Shown here piece by piece: positions 7,109 to 14,896 of a DNA stretch of 14,943 nt; the first letter of the stretch is position 1, and each line of letters begins with the position of its first letter. The position numbers and the translations under genes are program-made. The stretch is from assembly GCF_002027555.1 (NCBI RefSeq), contig NZ_MXAP01000001.1:1-14943 (forward strand), written 5' to 3'. The notes under the pieces are model-generated. The model ran no database searches, was not told where the DNA came from, and worked only from the letters and a program-made list of their open reading frames with translations. Source of the DNA: Moraxella equi (GTDB lineage: Bacteria > Pseudomonadota > Gammaproteobacteria > Pseudomonadales > Moraxellaceae).

Positions 7109-8311
7109 ATGAGCGAACACAAACAAGATGAGATTAGTCATATTGACAAGGCTGATATTGATGGTCAAAATGACATTAATCAAGAAAATAAAAATATTGA
7201 TACAAAAATCATTGATAAAGAAAATACAGACGAAGAAATCATTTATCAAGAAGATAGTGATGATTGGGATAATGAAGTAATTAAACCAGATGATAATTTC
7301 AAACAATCCTTTATTAACACTCTCATGTTTTTGGTATTATCTACCGTCATGGGTATTTGGATAATGCAAAAATCAATCAATGCCTATTATCTACAAACTT
7401 ATCATCAGCCTAGTCCATTAAATCTAATCAATCACCCTTTATGGCAAAAAGGGGGCAATATTGGCGATAGGTTATATACCTTGCATGATAATATTGCCAA
7501 TAATATCGACAATATGAATAAAAGTATGATTGATGGGTTTAATGATAATTATGCCTATACTCCTGTTTATAAAGCCCAAATGGCAGAAAAAGCACGCCAA
7601 GAGCAATTACGCCAAGAGCAAGAAAGACAATTAAAAGCCCAAGCCCTAAAAGAAAATCAAGCCCAAAATGAATTAGAACAATCCTTAACGTTAAATAAAA
7701 GCCAAAAGGTATTTTTTGCTGGTGATTCGATGATGCAGGGCATTGCCCCACATATGCAAAAATATCTACAGGGCTTAGGCGTAGATTCGGTCAATCTTAG
7801 CAAACAAAGTACCGGCTTGGCATATCCTAAATTCTTTGATTGGAATAGCACCATTAAAAATACTTTGAGGTCAGATAGCAATATTAAAGTACTCATCATC
7901 ATGCTTGGGGCAAATGACCCTTGGGATATGCCAGATAAACAGGGAAAATACCTAAAATTTAATAGCGAAGAATGGATAGCAGAATATCAGGCACGCATGA
8001 AAGATATATTGGATTTTGCCAAAGAAAGACAGGTGGGTGTGATTTGGGTAACGCCGCCAAATATGAAAAAAAATAAATTAAATGAACAAATGGTTCAGCT
8101 CAATGATGTGATGATGAATGAATTAGCTCGTCATAATGTCAAAGTGATTGATGCACGTCCTATCATGGGTGGGCGTAACAATGTTTACAATGATTATCTT
8201 GAAAAAGATGGCAAAAATATGAAAATGCGTAGCGGTGATGGTATTCATTTTTCTGGCGATGGTCAGCGGATTCTTGCCAAAGAAGTGCAATCTTATTTAA
8301 TCATTGAGTGA
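7109..8311 (+). CDS. patB: SGNH-type peptidoglycan O-acetyltransferase, periplasmic component
   Basis: This single-pass membrane protein (400 residues) is predicted to transfer acetyl groups handed over by PatA to MurNAc O-6. Layout: a very acidic, Asn/Asp/Ile-rich N-terminal tail (1-65) presumably in the cytoplasm, one membrane helix (about 70-87), a linker, a probable coiled coil rich in Arg/Gln/Glu (about 156-192), and a DUF459-type SGNH domain (about 198-400). Catalytic motifs are intact: FFAGDSMMQG with Ser207, LGANDP with Asn269, and DGIHFS with Asp377 and His380. STGL followed by FDW, typical of DUF459, is also present. It lies 28 bp after patA with AAAAGG before the ATG. In Neisseria the counterpart is PacB. 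SGNH hydrolases and transferases share these residues, so transferase function is inferred from its partner gene. Confidence 0.88.
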   Translation: MSEHKQDEISHIDKADIDGQNDINQENKNIDTKIIDKENTDEEIIYQEDSDDWDNEVIKPDDNFKQSFINTLMFLVLSTVMGIWIMQKSINAYYLQTYHQPSPLNLINHPLWQKGGNIGDRLYTLHDNIANNIDNMNKSMIDGFNDNYAYTPVYKAQMAEKARQEQLRQEQERQLKAQALKENQAQNELEQSLTLNKSQKVFFAGDSMMQGIAPHMQKYLQGLGVDSVNLSKQSTGLAYPKFFDWNSTIKNTLRSDSNIKVLIIMLGANDPWDMPDKQGKYLKFNSEEWIAEYQARMKDILDFAKERQVGVIWVTPPNMKKNKLNEQMVQLNDVMMNELARHNVKVIDARPIMGGRNNVYNDYLEKDGKNMKMRSGDGIHFSGDGQRILAKEVQSYLIIE

Positions 8312-8342
8312 TATTATCATTTGATAACTAAAAAGAGTATTC

Positions 8343-9578
8343 ATGAATTTAACAAAATTTAGCTTTAAGCCTACCTTATTAATCATGGCGTGCGTGTCGG
8401 TATCGGCTCATGCCAATCTAGCCAACTTTGGCGAACCCAACACCAATGCCCTAGCACAGGCAATGGCAAATCACTCGGTGCATATCGTCCAACTGGGCGA
8501 CAGCCACACCGCCGGCGATACCATGACGGATGCTCTAAGAAATCGCTTGCAGGGCGTGATGGGCGATGGTGGCATGGGCTGGGCGATGCCGATGTATTTT
8601 AGCGGTCAGCGTATGACACGGTTTAGCTATGATAATGTCGATTTTTCGCCAATTTCTAGCCGTACCAACCAAAGCGAGTACTATACGCTGGGCGGACTGA
8701 TTGCCAGACCCAAGGTCAATGGGGCAAGCCTCACTCTAAAACCCAAAAAAGGGGCAGAACCTGCTCAGCGTATTTGGGTGAGCATTCGTCAGCAACCGAC
8801 AGACGGTAGATTTACAGGGGTGGACGCTTATGGTAAGCGGTTTGTGTTAGAGACGGCACGTAAGGACGGTACATGGCAGATGGTGAGCGTGGACGTGAAT
8901 TTGCCGTTTACTATTTATAATGACAATGCCACAGGCTCGGCGATTGGCGGTTGGTGGGCGTTTAATCCTAGTGGGCGTGGGGCGGTGGTGTCGGCATTGG
9001 GCATCAATGGCTCTGAGCTGTCGCATTGGAATAGGTGGAATACGCAGGCGTGGCAAAGCGAGCTTGCCACCATTCGCCCCACGCTCATCGTACTCGCCTA
9101 TGGCACCAATGAAGCCTATAATGGCGTGTCAGGCCAGAGCGTGCGTACGACTTTGACCGAAAAAATCGGCCAAATCCGTGCCGTCAGCCCAAGTTCGGCG
9201 GTCATGGTGTTAGGCTCGCCAGAAGCTCTAAAAAGCACGGGCGGTAGTTGTGGTACACGCCCTGCCACGCTCACAGACGTACAGACTGCCCAACGGCAAG
9301 TCGCCCAAGCCGAACGTACGCTCTACTGGGATTGGCAAGGGGCGATGGGTGGGGTTTGTTCTATGAAATCATGGATAAATCGTGGGCTTGCCAATAAAGA
9401 TGGCGTGCATTTTAGCCAGTCAGGTTACACTCGTCTGGGCAATGAGTTGGCAAATGACATTTTGTTGTTGTCATCTGTCTCAAATGGCGGTTTTGTCAAT
9501 ACCGCCCTAGCCCCACAGCCTATTTCTAACAATGCCAGTCAAGGGCGTGGGTATATTCGCATTGAACGGGCGAATTAA
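8343..9578 (+). CDS. ape1: O-acetylpeptidoglycan esterase, Ape1 type
   Basis: This periplasmic esterase (411 residues) removes O-6 acetyl groups from MurNAc, re-exposing the glycan to lytic transglycosylases and lysozyme-like enzymes. A signal peptide of about 24 residues ends SAHA. The SGNH blocks are intact: GDSHTAGD with Ser54, then GDGGMGWAMP and SGQRM as in Neisseria Ape1, GTNE with Asn256, and DGVHFSQSGY with Asp353 and His356. Between the first and later blocks, about residues 115-215 form a beta-rich insert with Trp/Tyr, matching the carbohydrate-binding-like domain inserted in Ape1. The gene lies 31 bp after patB with no terminator between, so one mRNA would encode both installation and removal of acetyl groups. 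Base composition is clearly GC-richer than patA and patB (35 of 60 G/C at 8461-8520, against 15 of 60 at 7141-7200 in patB). Confidence 0.9.
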   Translation: MNLTKFSFKPTLLIMACVSVSAHANLANFGEPNTNALAQAMANHSVHIVQLGDSHTAGDTMTDALRNRLQGVMGDGGMGWAMPMYFSGQRMTRFSYDNVDFSPISSRTNQSEYYTLGGLIARPKVNGASLTLKPKKGAEPAQRIWVSIRQQPTDGRFTGVDAYGKRFVLETARKDGTWQMVSVDVNLPFTIYNDNATGSAIGGWWAFNPSGRGAVVSALGINGSELSHWNRWNTQAWQSELATIRPTLIVLAYGTNEAYNGVSGQSVRTTLTEKIGQIRAVSPSSAVMVLGSPEALKSTGGSCGTRPATLTDVQTAQRQVAQAERTLYWDWQGAMGGVCSMKSWINRGLANKDGVHFSQSGYTRLGNELANDILLLSSVSNGGFVNTALAPQPISNNASQGRGYIRIERAN

Positions 9579-9923
9579 AAAACATAACTTCGATTCAAAA
9601 GAGTTGCTAAAAAAAGATGCAATCAGAGACTAAAACCTAAATCAGTTTATTTATCAGAGTATTGTTAAAATTCTTCTGAATGTTATCAAGGCTTCTTTGA
9701 AATGGTGTGGTTTCTAGTTTGGGGTTTTTAAGGAGATTTTTTCTCCCCATTGCTCTTGTTGGGTTAATTGAGTTGTACAGCCAACAAAATTGAATTTTAC
9801 TACGGAAACCGTTCGCCCTGAGCTTGTCGAAGGGTTGGTTTCCGTCATGGTTCGACTTAGCTCACCATGAACGGAAACCGTAGTACTTTTTCATTTTGTA
9901 GAGTGTATCTTAATTAACAATCT
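9579..9923. other. Intergenic stretch after ape1 without an intact gene
   Basis: These 345 bp between the ape1 stop codon and the IS target duplication hold no credible gene. There are two weak hairpins, GGAGA with TCTCC near 9730-9745 and TTGTTGG with CCAACAA near 9758-9790. Neither has a proper T tail, so a terminator for the operon is not clear. A REP-like composite palindrome occupies 9798-9885. On the - strand a 74-codon stop-free stretch (9640-9861) lacks a proper start and may be a gene remnant. Confidence 0.6.
9798..9885. repeat. REP-like composite palindrome
   Basis: An outer inverted pair, TACTACGG (9798-9805) and CCGTAGTA (9878-9885), encloses two smaller imperfect palindromes. 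One contains CCCTGAGCTTGTCGAAGGG, the other CATGGTTCGACTTAGCTCACCATG. The core word, read in reverse as CTTCGACAAGCTCAGGG, belongs to a widespread class of intergenic palindromes in proteobacteria. Such elements often sit after operons, as here 3' of ape1. There is one copy in the window. Confidence 0.7.
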
Positions 9924-9933
9924 AAAATATACC
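9924..9933. repeat. Left target-site duplication of the IS
   Basis: AAAATATACC lies immediately outside the left inverted repeat and is identical to 11115-11124 outside the right one. A 10-bp duplication fits ISAs1-family insertion. Confidence 0.95.
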
Positions 9934-9950
9934 CAGAGCAATCGCACTAC
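9934..9950. repeat. Left terminal inverted repeat of the IS
   Basis: CAGAGCAATCGCACTAC is a perfect 17-bp inverse of 11098-11114. The transposase stop codon (TAG on the - strand, 9947-9949) is inside it. Confidence 0.95.
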
Positions 9951-11041
9951 CCCTTACCAAACAACAACTGTTCAAGATAAGACTTATTCTGTGAAGCTCT
10001 CATTTTACTGCGTTTCACAGAGAGTTTAGCATCCCCATTGACTCGAATTAAGTTTAATGCGGTACGAGTCAGTAATGCTTTATTTGTTTTTTCATTACGT
10101 TCAAGACTTTTTTGGTCATCTTCACTAAAGATAACATCTAACACCCAATGCTGACTGTTTTCAATAGACCAATGGTTACGAATGGCATCAGCAATCATAT
10201 TAACATCTGTCAGGGAGCTTAGGTAATAACGGTGTTCAGTGGTCACCTTATCTTTAACATCACGAATGGATTCTACCATGACCACTGCATGAAGGTTAGT
10301 CCAATCATCTTTACCTGATAACCAATCAAGTTGTGTTGATATCGCATAACGTCTTGTCTCAATACGACCGTGGTCTTTTTCGACAGTCTGTATGCTGGTA
10401 ATGTTGTTATTATTAAGCTTGCTGTTTAACCACAGTACGATGTCTTCATACAAAGTTTTGTGGTTTTGCTTTAAGGCAAAGATGTAGTTGGCTTTTGCTT
10501 TGATGATTTGTTTGCTGATGTCTTTTTGACAGTAAATGGCATCGGCTGTCACTATACTACCGCTGATGTCAATGAGTTTTAACAGTTGGGGTAATGTGCT
10601 AATTTCGTTGTTTTTATCAGCAATGTCAACTTGAGCAAGAATGAGTTTGGTTTGACTGGCAAAGGCAGTAACAAGCTGTAATGCGTTGTCATTTTTGTAG
10701 CCACCTTGGATGAATTTACCATCAATGGCGATGTGTGGATGATTGGCTTGGGTTTGATTTATCCACTCACTAAAGTATCGACTAAGTTCATCTTTGTTAA
10801 GGCGTTTAAAGACATTGCCAAAGGTGTCATGTGAGGGCATGCCATGGGTTAAGTCAAGAAATGTGGCAAACCATGTTTTGTTTTCACTGCCAAAGTCTTC
10901 TGTATCTACCCAGTCATGATAACCACAGATAACTGCGGTTAGGGCAATGGTGAGAATGTTTTTAAGTGGGTGTAGCAGGTTTTTGTTTTGACGCCTCGGG
11001 TCATGAACCTATGATAAATAGTCAATGGGGTTTGTGAGCAT
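9947..11041 (-). pseudogene. ISAs1-family transposase with amber stop at codon 11
   Basis: Reading on the - strand from ATG at 11041 (AAAAAGGA seven bases upstream) gives MLTNPIDYLS, a TAG at 11011-11009, then VHDPRRQNKNLLHPLKN and an uninterrupted frame to 9947. That is 364 codons in all, close to the family's usual size. The region after the stop includes HGMPSHDTFGNVF, typical of the N-terminal associated domain. The DDE catalytic core follows: IAIDGK for the first Asp, TADAIYCQK for the second, and HWSIENSQHWVLDVIF for the Glu. All are intact. The first ATG after the stop is at 10840, inside the conserved N-terminal domain, so a protein made from there (297 residues) would lack about 65 residues. 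One base substitution restoring a sense codon such as CAG would repair the gene. Suppression of the stop cannot be excluded. Confidence 0.88.
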
Positions 11042-11097
11042 AAAGAATGTCCTTTTTGCTCACATTTTAATGATTTATTGTGGGTTTGTCGATGGTT

Positions 11098-11114
11098 GTA
11101 GTGCGATTGCTCTG
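11098..11114. repeat. Right terminal inverted repeat of the IS
   Basis: GTAGTGCGATTGCTCTG is the perfect inverse of the left end and lies upstream of the transposase start. Confidence 0.95.
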
Positions 11115-11124
11115 AAAATATACC
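11115..11124. repeat. Right target-site duplication of the IS
   Basis: AAAATATACC is identical to 9924-9933. Confidence 0.95.
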
Positions 11125-11132
11125 AAATTTTG

Positions 11133-11160
11133 TTGTAAATAGTATTATTTATGATATAAT
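11133..11160 (+). promoter_or_regulatory. Candidate promoter for the solute-binding protein gene
   Basis: TTGTAA (11133-11138) and a consensus TATAAT (11155-11160) are 16 bp apart, starting 19 bp outside the IS end and using only host DNA. A second TATAAT occurs at 11175-11180 without a clear -35 box. The leader then has an interrupted palindrome, CTCTT (11215-11219) with AAGAG (11226-11230), which could be a regulator site. The leader is long, about 150 nt. Confidence 0.5.
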
Positions 11161-11316
11161 ATAGGTGTTTTCTGTATAATTTTATCTCCTTGCTTTTTGC
11201 ATTTTTGTGTTTTGCTCTTAATTAAAAGAGTGATGGGGATTTTTATTGTCTTGTGATGTGTTTGATCTACGTAATAAGTCTAACATCCAAACTAATCATT
11301 AAATGAGAGATGAACC

Positions 11317-12156
11317 ATGATTGTTTATAATAACTTATTTAAAAAACTGTTTTCTGCAATATTTCTTTGTGGGGTCTTGACTGCCTGTGGTGGTGAAAAA
11401 CCTGCTTCTTCTGAAAACGAAAGTATTCAAAATGCATCCGATTCTAACCAAAAACATGCTACAACTTTAAAAGTTGCCGTCAATCAGGATATGCCTCCTT
11501 TTGTCTTTTTGGATGAAAAAGGTAATTTTATTGGCATTGACGTGGACGTGATTAGACGTATCGGAGACGAGATGGGCTTTGGGGTAGACTTTCATCCGAT
11601 GCCATGGAAGGAATTATTCTCTTCGGTGGAGGCAGGCAAATATGATTTAGCCATCGCTGGGATTTCTTATAGTGATGACAGGGAAATTCAACATGGTCTG
11701 ACAAAATCTTATCTGCATGTCCCCTCCGCTATTGTTTATCGTGAAGACAATCCTAAGTTTTTTAATAAAAATATCTCATCGTTATTGGATCTAAAAGGGG
11801 CAAAGGTTGGTGGTATGGAAATTGCCAAACAGGTCAAACAGATGGAGGCTATCGGTGGTTATGAAAGCATGAAACATACTGACACTTCTTATTTGGCATT
11901 TAAAGAAGTTGTTCAAGGCAAAATAGATGCTACATTTGAGGATCGTCAATTACTTCAATATTACATCCAAAATCATGCTGATTTAGGTGTTAAATTAAGA
12001 ATTGTGGATTATGAAAATGAGCAAAACCCAGAGGCTCGTCAGGTTATTATGGTTGCCAAAAAAAACCAAGAATTGCTAGCCAAACTCAATCAGGGTATTG
12101 ACAAGCTGATTGCCAGTGGCGAAATTAAACGTATTGAACAAAAATGGTTGCAGTAA
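11317..12156 (+). CDS. Family-3 extracellular solute-binding lipoprotein, probably for an amino acid
   Basis: The protein has 279 residues, with a lipoprotein signal ending LTA-Cys24, a Ser/Asn/Gln-rich linker (about 25-48), then a complete SBP_bac_3 domain. Visible hallmarks are LKVAVNQDMPPFVF (51-64), the family signature GIDVDVIRRIG (73-83), AIAGISYSDDRE with Arg122 where the ligand alpha-carboxylate is usually bound, and GKIDATFEDRQ with Asp209 where the amino group is often held. These favour an amino-acid ligand. It would capture solute at the outer face of the inner membrane for an ABC importer. No permease or ATPase gene is adjacent, so it is an orphan here. The start has GAGAGAT upstream. 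It has its own candidate promoter and a strong terminator. The specific ligand is unknown. Confidence 0.9.
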   Translation: MIVYNNLFKKLFSAIFLCGVLTACGGEKPASSENESIQNASDSNQKHATTLKVAVNQDMPPFVFLDEKGNFIGIDVDVIRRIGDEMGFGVDFHPMPWKELFSSVEAGKYDLAIAGISYSDDREIQHGLTKSYLHVPSAIVYREDNPKFFNKNISSLLDLKGAKVGGMEIAKQVKQMEAIGGYESMKHTDTSYLAFKEVVQGKIDATFEDRQLLQYYIQNHADLGVKLRIVDYENEQNPEARQVIMVAKKNQELLAKLNQGIDKLIASGEIKRIEQKWLQ

Positions 12157-12176
12157 TTGCCAAGATGAGTGATTTT

Positions 12177-12213
12177 ATGGATATATTTATTTAATAAATA
12201 TATCCATTTTTTT
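12177..12213 (+). terminator. Intrinsic terminator after the solute-binding protein gene
   Basis: ATGGATATATTTATT (12177-12191) is the exact inverse of AATAAATATATCCAT (12193-12207), giving a long AT-rich stem with a minimal loop, followed by a run of seven T (12207-12213). Confidence 0.88.
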
Positions 12214-12248
12214 ATAAAATAAAAATAGCGTATTGGCAAATTTATCGT

Positions 12249-12254
12249 TATAAT
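12249..12254 (+). promoter_or_regulatory. Candidate -10 box for ppsA
   Basis: A consensus TATAAT lies 34 bp before the ppsA start. The TTGGCA at 12233-12238 is only 10 bp away, too close to be its -35 box, so the promoter is incomplete by inspection and may need an activator. Confidence 0.35.
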
Positions 12255-12288
12255 TTGTCCAACTTTCACAAAATAAAAAGGTGTTCGT

Positions 12289-14649
12289 ATGGCACAAGTT
12301 ATCCCCTTTAACAAACTAGGCAAAGACGATGTTGAGATTGTCGGCGGCAAAAATGCGTCTTTGGGCGAGATGATTAGTAACCTAGCCAATGTTGGCGTGT
12401 CTGTACCAAACGGCTTTGCCACGACCGCAGAGGCGTTTAACCGCTTTTTGAACGAAACGGGTTTGCTTGACAAAATCAATGCCGAGTTAAAAGGCTTGGA
12501 TGTTGATGATGTTGAAAAACTTGCCGAAGTGGGGGCAAAAGTGCGTGCCTGGGTCATCGCCCAAGCATTGCCAAAAGACTTAGAAGACGAGATTCGCACG
12601 GCATTTGATACGCTTACAGGCGGTCAAGATGTGGCGGTGGCGGTGCGTTCGTCAGCGACTGCCGAGGATTTGCCCGATGCGTCTTTTGCAGGTCAGCAAG
12701 AGACATTCCTTAACATTCAGGGCATTGACAACGTGCTTATCGCCATTAAAGAAGTGTTTGCAAGCCTTTATAACGACCGTGCGATTGCCTATCGTGTACA
12801 CAAAGGCTTTGAACACGCAGGCGTGGCGTTGTCGGCAGGCGTTCAGCGTATGGTACGCTCGGAGACGGGTACGTCTGGCGTGATGTTTACGCTTGACACC
12901 GAAAGCGGATTTAATGACGTGGTATTTATCACGGCAAGCTATGGCTTGGGCGAAATGGTGGTGCAAGGGGCGGTAAACCCTGATGAGTTTTATTTATCCA
13001 AAAAACTTCTTGCCGAAAACCGCCCTGCCGTGGTTCGCCGAAATCTTGGCTCAAAACACATCAAAATGGTCTATGGCGATGAAGGTACGACCAAACGCTC
13101 AACCAAAATCGTGGACGTAGAAAAAGCCGACCGTCAGCAGTTTGCCCTAAATACCGATGAGCTAACTCGCCTTGCCAAACAAGCCCTTATCATTGAAAAA
13201 CACTACGGCTGTCCTATGGACATTGAGTGGGCAAAAGACGGCGATACGGGTGAATTGTTCATCGTGCAAGCCCGCCCCGAGACCGTCAAATCTCGCCAAG
13301 ACAAAACCAGCATGGAGCGTTACGTCATTAATAGCAAGGGGGCAAAAGTCCTATGCGAAGGGCGTTCTATCGGTCAGCGTGTCGGTGCAGGCAAGGTGCG
13401 TATCGTAACGAATTTGAACGAGATGAGCAAAGTTCAAGACGGCGATGTGCTCGTGTCTGACATGACCGACCCTGATTGGGAACCTGTGATGAAGCGTGCC
13501 AATGCGATTATCACGAACCGTGGCGGACGTACTTGCCATGCGGCGATTATCGCTCGTGAGCTTGGCGTACCTGCCATTGTCGGCTGTGGCAACGCAACCG
13601 AGCTTTTGACGGACGGACAAGCGGTAACGGTATCGTGTGCCGAAGGCGATACGGGCTTTATTTATGACGGCATTTTGGACTTTGACGTGCAAAAAAATTC
13701 TGTCGCCAGTATGCCACAGCTTGGCTTTAAAGTCATGATGAACGTGGGCAACCCTGACCGTGCCTTTGACTTTGCCCAAATCCCGAACGAAGGCGTAGGC
13801 TTGGCTCGCTTAGAATTTATCATCAACCGCATGATTGGCGTACACCCAAAAGCCTTGCTTAACGTGGACACCTTGCCCCAAGAGACCCAAGCCCAAGTGT
13901 TTGAGCGTATCGCAGGGTACAACTCGCCTGTGGAGTTTTATATCAACAAACTCATCGAAGGCATCTCAACGCTTGCCGTGGCATTTAAAGACAAGCCTGT
14001 CATCGTGCGTATGAGTGATTTTAAATCCAACGAATACGCCAACCTAATCGGCGGTAAGCTGTATGAACCACACGAAGAAAACCCCATGCTCGGTTTCCGT
14101 GGGGCGAGTCGTTATATTTCGGACAATTTCCGTGATTGCTTTGAGCTTGAATGCCGTGCGTTGAAGTACGTCCGTGATGACATGGGGCTAACCAACGTCA
14201 AAATCATGATTCCGTTTGTGCGTACCAAAGGCGAAGCCCGCCAAGTCATTGAATTACTTGAAAAAAATGGGCTAAAACGTGGCGAGAATTCTCTTGAAAT
14301 CATCATGATGTGCGAGTTGCCAACCAATGCCTTGCTTGCTGATGAATTCTTGCAATATTTTGACGGTTTTTCAATCGGTTCAAACGACCTAACTCAGCTT
14401 ACGCTAGGGCTTGACCGTGATAGTGGCATTGTGTCGCACTTGTTTGATGAGCGAGACCCTGCGGTCAAAAAACTGCTTAGTATGGCGATTGAAGCGTGTC
14501 GCAAACAAGGCAAATATGTCGGCATTTGCGGTCAAGGACCGTCCGACCACCCAGACCTTGCCAAATGGCTCATGGAGCAAGGCATCAGCTCAGTATCGCT
14601 AAACCCTGATACGGTGCTGGATACTTGGTTATTTTTGGCGGATAAATAA
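12289..14649 (+). CDS. ppsA: Phosphoenolpyruvate synthase
   Basis: This cytoplasmic enzyme (786 residues; E. coli 792) converts pyruvate, ATP and water to PEP, AMP and phosphate, the entry step of gluconeogenesis from pyruvate or lactate. N-terminal nucleotide-binding domain: [11 protein letters not shown] near residue 18 and [21 protein letters not shown] near 122-142. Mobile phosphohistidine domain: [21 protein letters not shown] with catalytic His417 and, two residues before it, Thr415, the position modified by PpsR. C-terminal PEP/pyruvate domain: [33 protein letters not shown], and [11 protein letters not shown] with the catalytic Cys747. AAAAAGG precedes the ATG by eight bases. The gene is monocistronic, with terminators on both sides. 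Its regulator gene ppsR is in the window but 7.1 kb away. Confidence 0.97.
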   Translation: MAQVIPFNKLGKDDVEIVGGKNASLGEMISNLANVGVSVPNGFATTAEAFNRFLNETGLLDKINAELKGLDVDDVEKLAEVGAKVRAWVIAQALPKDLEDEIRTAFDTLTGGQDVAVAVRSSATAEDLPDASFAGQQETFLNIQGIDNVLIAIKEVFASLYNDRAIAYRVHKGFEHAGVALSAGVQRMVRSETGTSGVMFTLDTESGFNDVVFITASYGLGEMVVQGAVNPDEFYLSKKLLAENRPAVVRRNLGSKHIKMVYGDEGTTKRSTKIVDVEKADRQQFALNTDELTRLAKQALIIEKHYGCPMDIEWAKDGDTGELFIVQARPETVKSRQDKTSMERYVINSKGAKVLCEGRSIGQRVGAGKVRIVTNLNEMSKVQDGDVLVSDMTDPDWEPVMKRANAIITNRGGRTCHAAIIARELGVPAIVGCGNATELLTDGQAVTVSCAEGDTGFIYDGILDFDVQKNSVASMPQLGFKVMMNVGNPDRAFDFAQIPNEGVGLARLEFIINRMIGVHPKALLNVDTLPQETQAQVFERIAGYNSPVEFYINKLIEGISTLAVAFKDKPVIVRMSDFKSNEYANLIGGKLYEPHEENPMLGFRGASRYISDNFRDCFELECRALKYVRDDMGLTNVKIMIPFVRTKGEARQVIELLEKNGLKRGENSLEIIMMCELPTNALLADEFLQYFDGFSIGSNDLTQLTLGLDRDSGIVSHLFDERDPAVKKLLSMAIEACRKQGKYVGICGQGPSDHPDLAKWLMEQGISSVSLNPDTVLDTWLFLADK

Positions 14650-14659
14650 AACCTATAAG

Positions 14660-14687
14660 ACTGGGCTGTCCAATCAGTCCAGTTTTT
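14660..14687 (+). terminator. Intrinsic terminator after ppsA
   Basis: ACTGGGCTG (14660-14668) pairs with CAGTCCAGT (14675-14683) using one G-T pair around loop TCCAAT, and TTTTT ends at 14687. It begins 11 bp after the ppsA stop codon. Confidence 0.85.
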
Positions 14688-14718
14688 AAAATATTTTTAA
14701 AATTTTTATAAAAACCCC

Positions 14719-14746
14719 TTGACGAAATTTTAAAATAAGCTATAAT
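14719..14746 (+). promoter_or_regulatory. Strong sigma-70 promoter for the tRNA gene
   Basis: TTGACG (14719-14724) and a consensus TATAAT (14741-14746) are separated by 16 bp, with a GC-containing segment ACGCACCC just after the -10 box as is common at stable-RNA promoters. Confidence 0.88.
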
Positions 14747-14778
14747 ACGCACCCATAGCAAACAAGCTAACCGCTCAT

Positions 14779-14864
14779 GCCAGTGTGGTGAAATTGGTAG
14801 ACACGACGGATTCAAAATCCGTTGCCTAATAAGCGTGTCGGTTCGAGTCCGACCACTGGTACCA
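14779..14864 (+). tRNA. tRNA-Leu (anticodon CAA)
   Basis: The gene is 86 nt including encoded CCA. The acceptor stem pairs GCCAGTG (14779-14785) with CACTGGT (14854-14860), followed by discriminator A and CCA. The anticodon stem ACGGA/TCCGT encloses the loop TTCAAAA, giving anticodon CAA, which reads UUG. A long variable arm, as in leucine tRNAs, precedes the T arm with GGTTCGAGTCC. It has its own promoter and terminator. Confidence 0.97.
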
Positions 14865-14870
14865 ACTACA

Positions 14871-14896
14871 AACCCTTGATTTTTCAAGGGTTTTTT
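14871..14896 (+). terminator. Intrinsic terminator after tRNA-Leu
   Basis: AACCCTTGA (14871-14879) pairs with TCAAGGGTT (14884-14892) around a TTTT loop, followed by a T run to 14896. The remaining 47 bp to the window edge contain no recognisable gene. Confidence 0.92.

Larger units (their letters stand above)
9934..11114 (-). mobile_element. Complete ISAs1-family insertion sequence, 1181 bp
   Basis: Both ends are intact: CAGAGCAATCGCACTAC (9934-9950) and its exact inverse (11098-11114). It is bounded by a perfect 10-bp direct repeat, showing a simple insertion with no later rearrangement. One transposase gene is read right to left, and its stop codon lies inside the left inverted repeat. 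Size, end length, target duplication and transposase motifs all agree with the ISAs1 (H-repeat) family. The insertion is 19 bp upstream of the candidate promoter of the solute-binding protein gene and does not interrupt a gene. The transposase frame has one premature stop. Confidence 0.95.

Noticed and set aside
7561..7700. Repetitive Gln/Glu/Arg codons in patB as a possible CRISPR or tandem repeat
   Set aside because: The repetition is irregular and explained by the coiled-coil coding sequence; no spaced identical repeats exist anywhere in the window.
5518..8311. Alginate O-acetylation (AlgI/AlgJ-type) as the role of the MBOAT and SGNH pair
   Set aside because: No alginate genes are near, the SGNH partner is of DUF459 type, and the third gene is an Ape1 peptidoglycan esterase.
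12090..12599. A 169-codon minus-strand frame over the ppsA start
   Set aside because: It runs through the terminator and ppsA promoter region and is antisense to strongly conserved ppsA codons.
13351..13779. A 142-codon minus-strand frame inside ppsA
   Set aside because: It is antisense to the phosphohistidine domain of PpsA, with no independent coding evidence.
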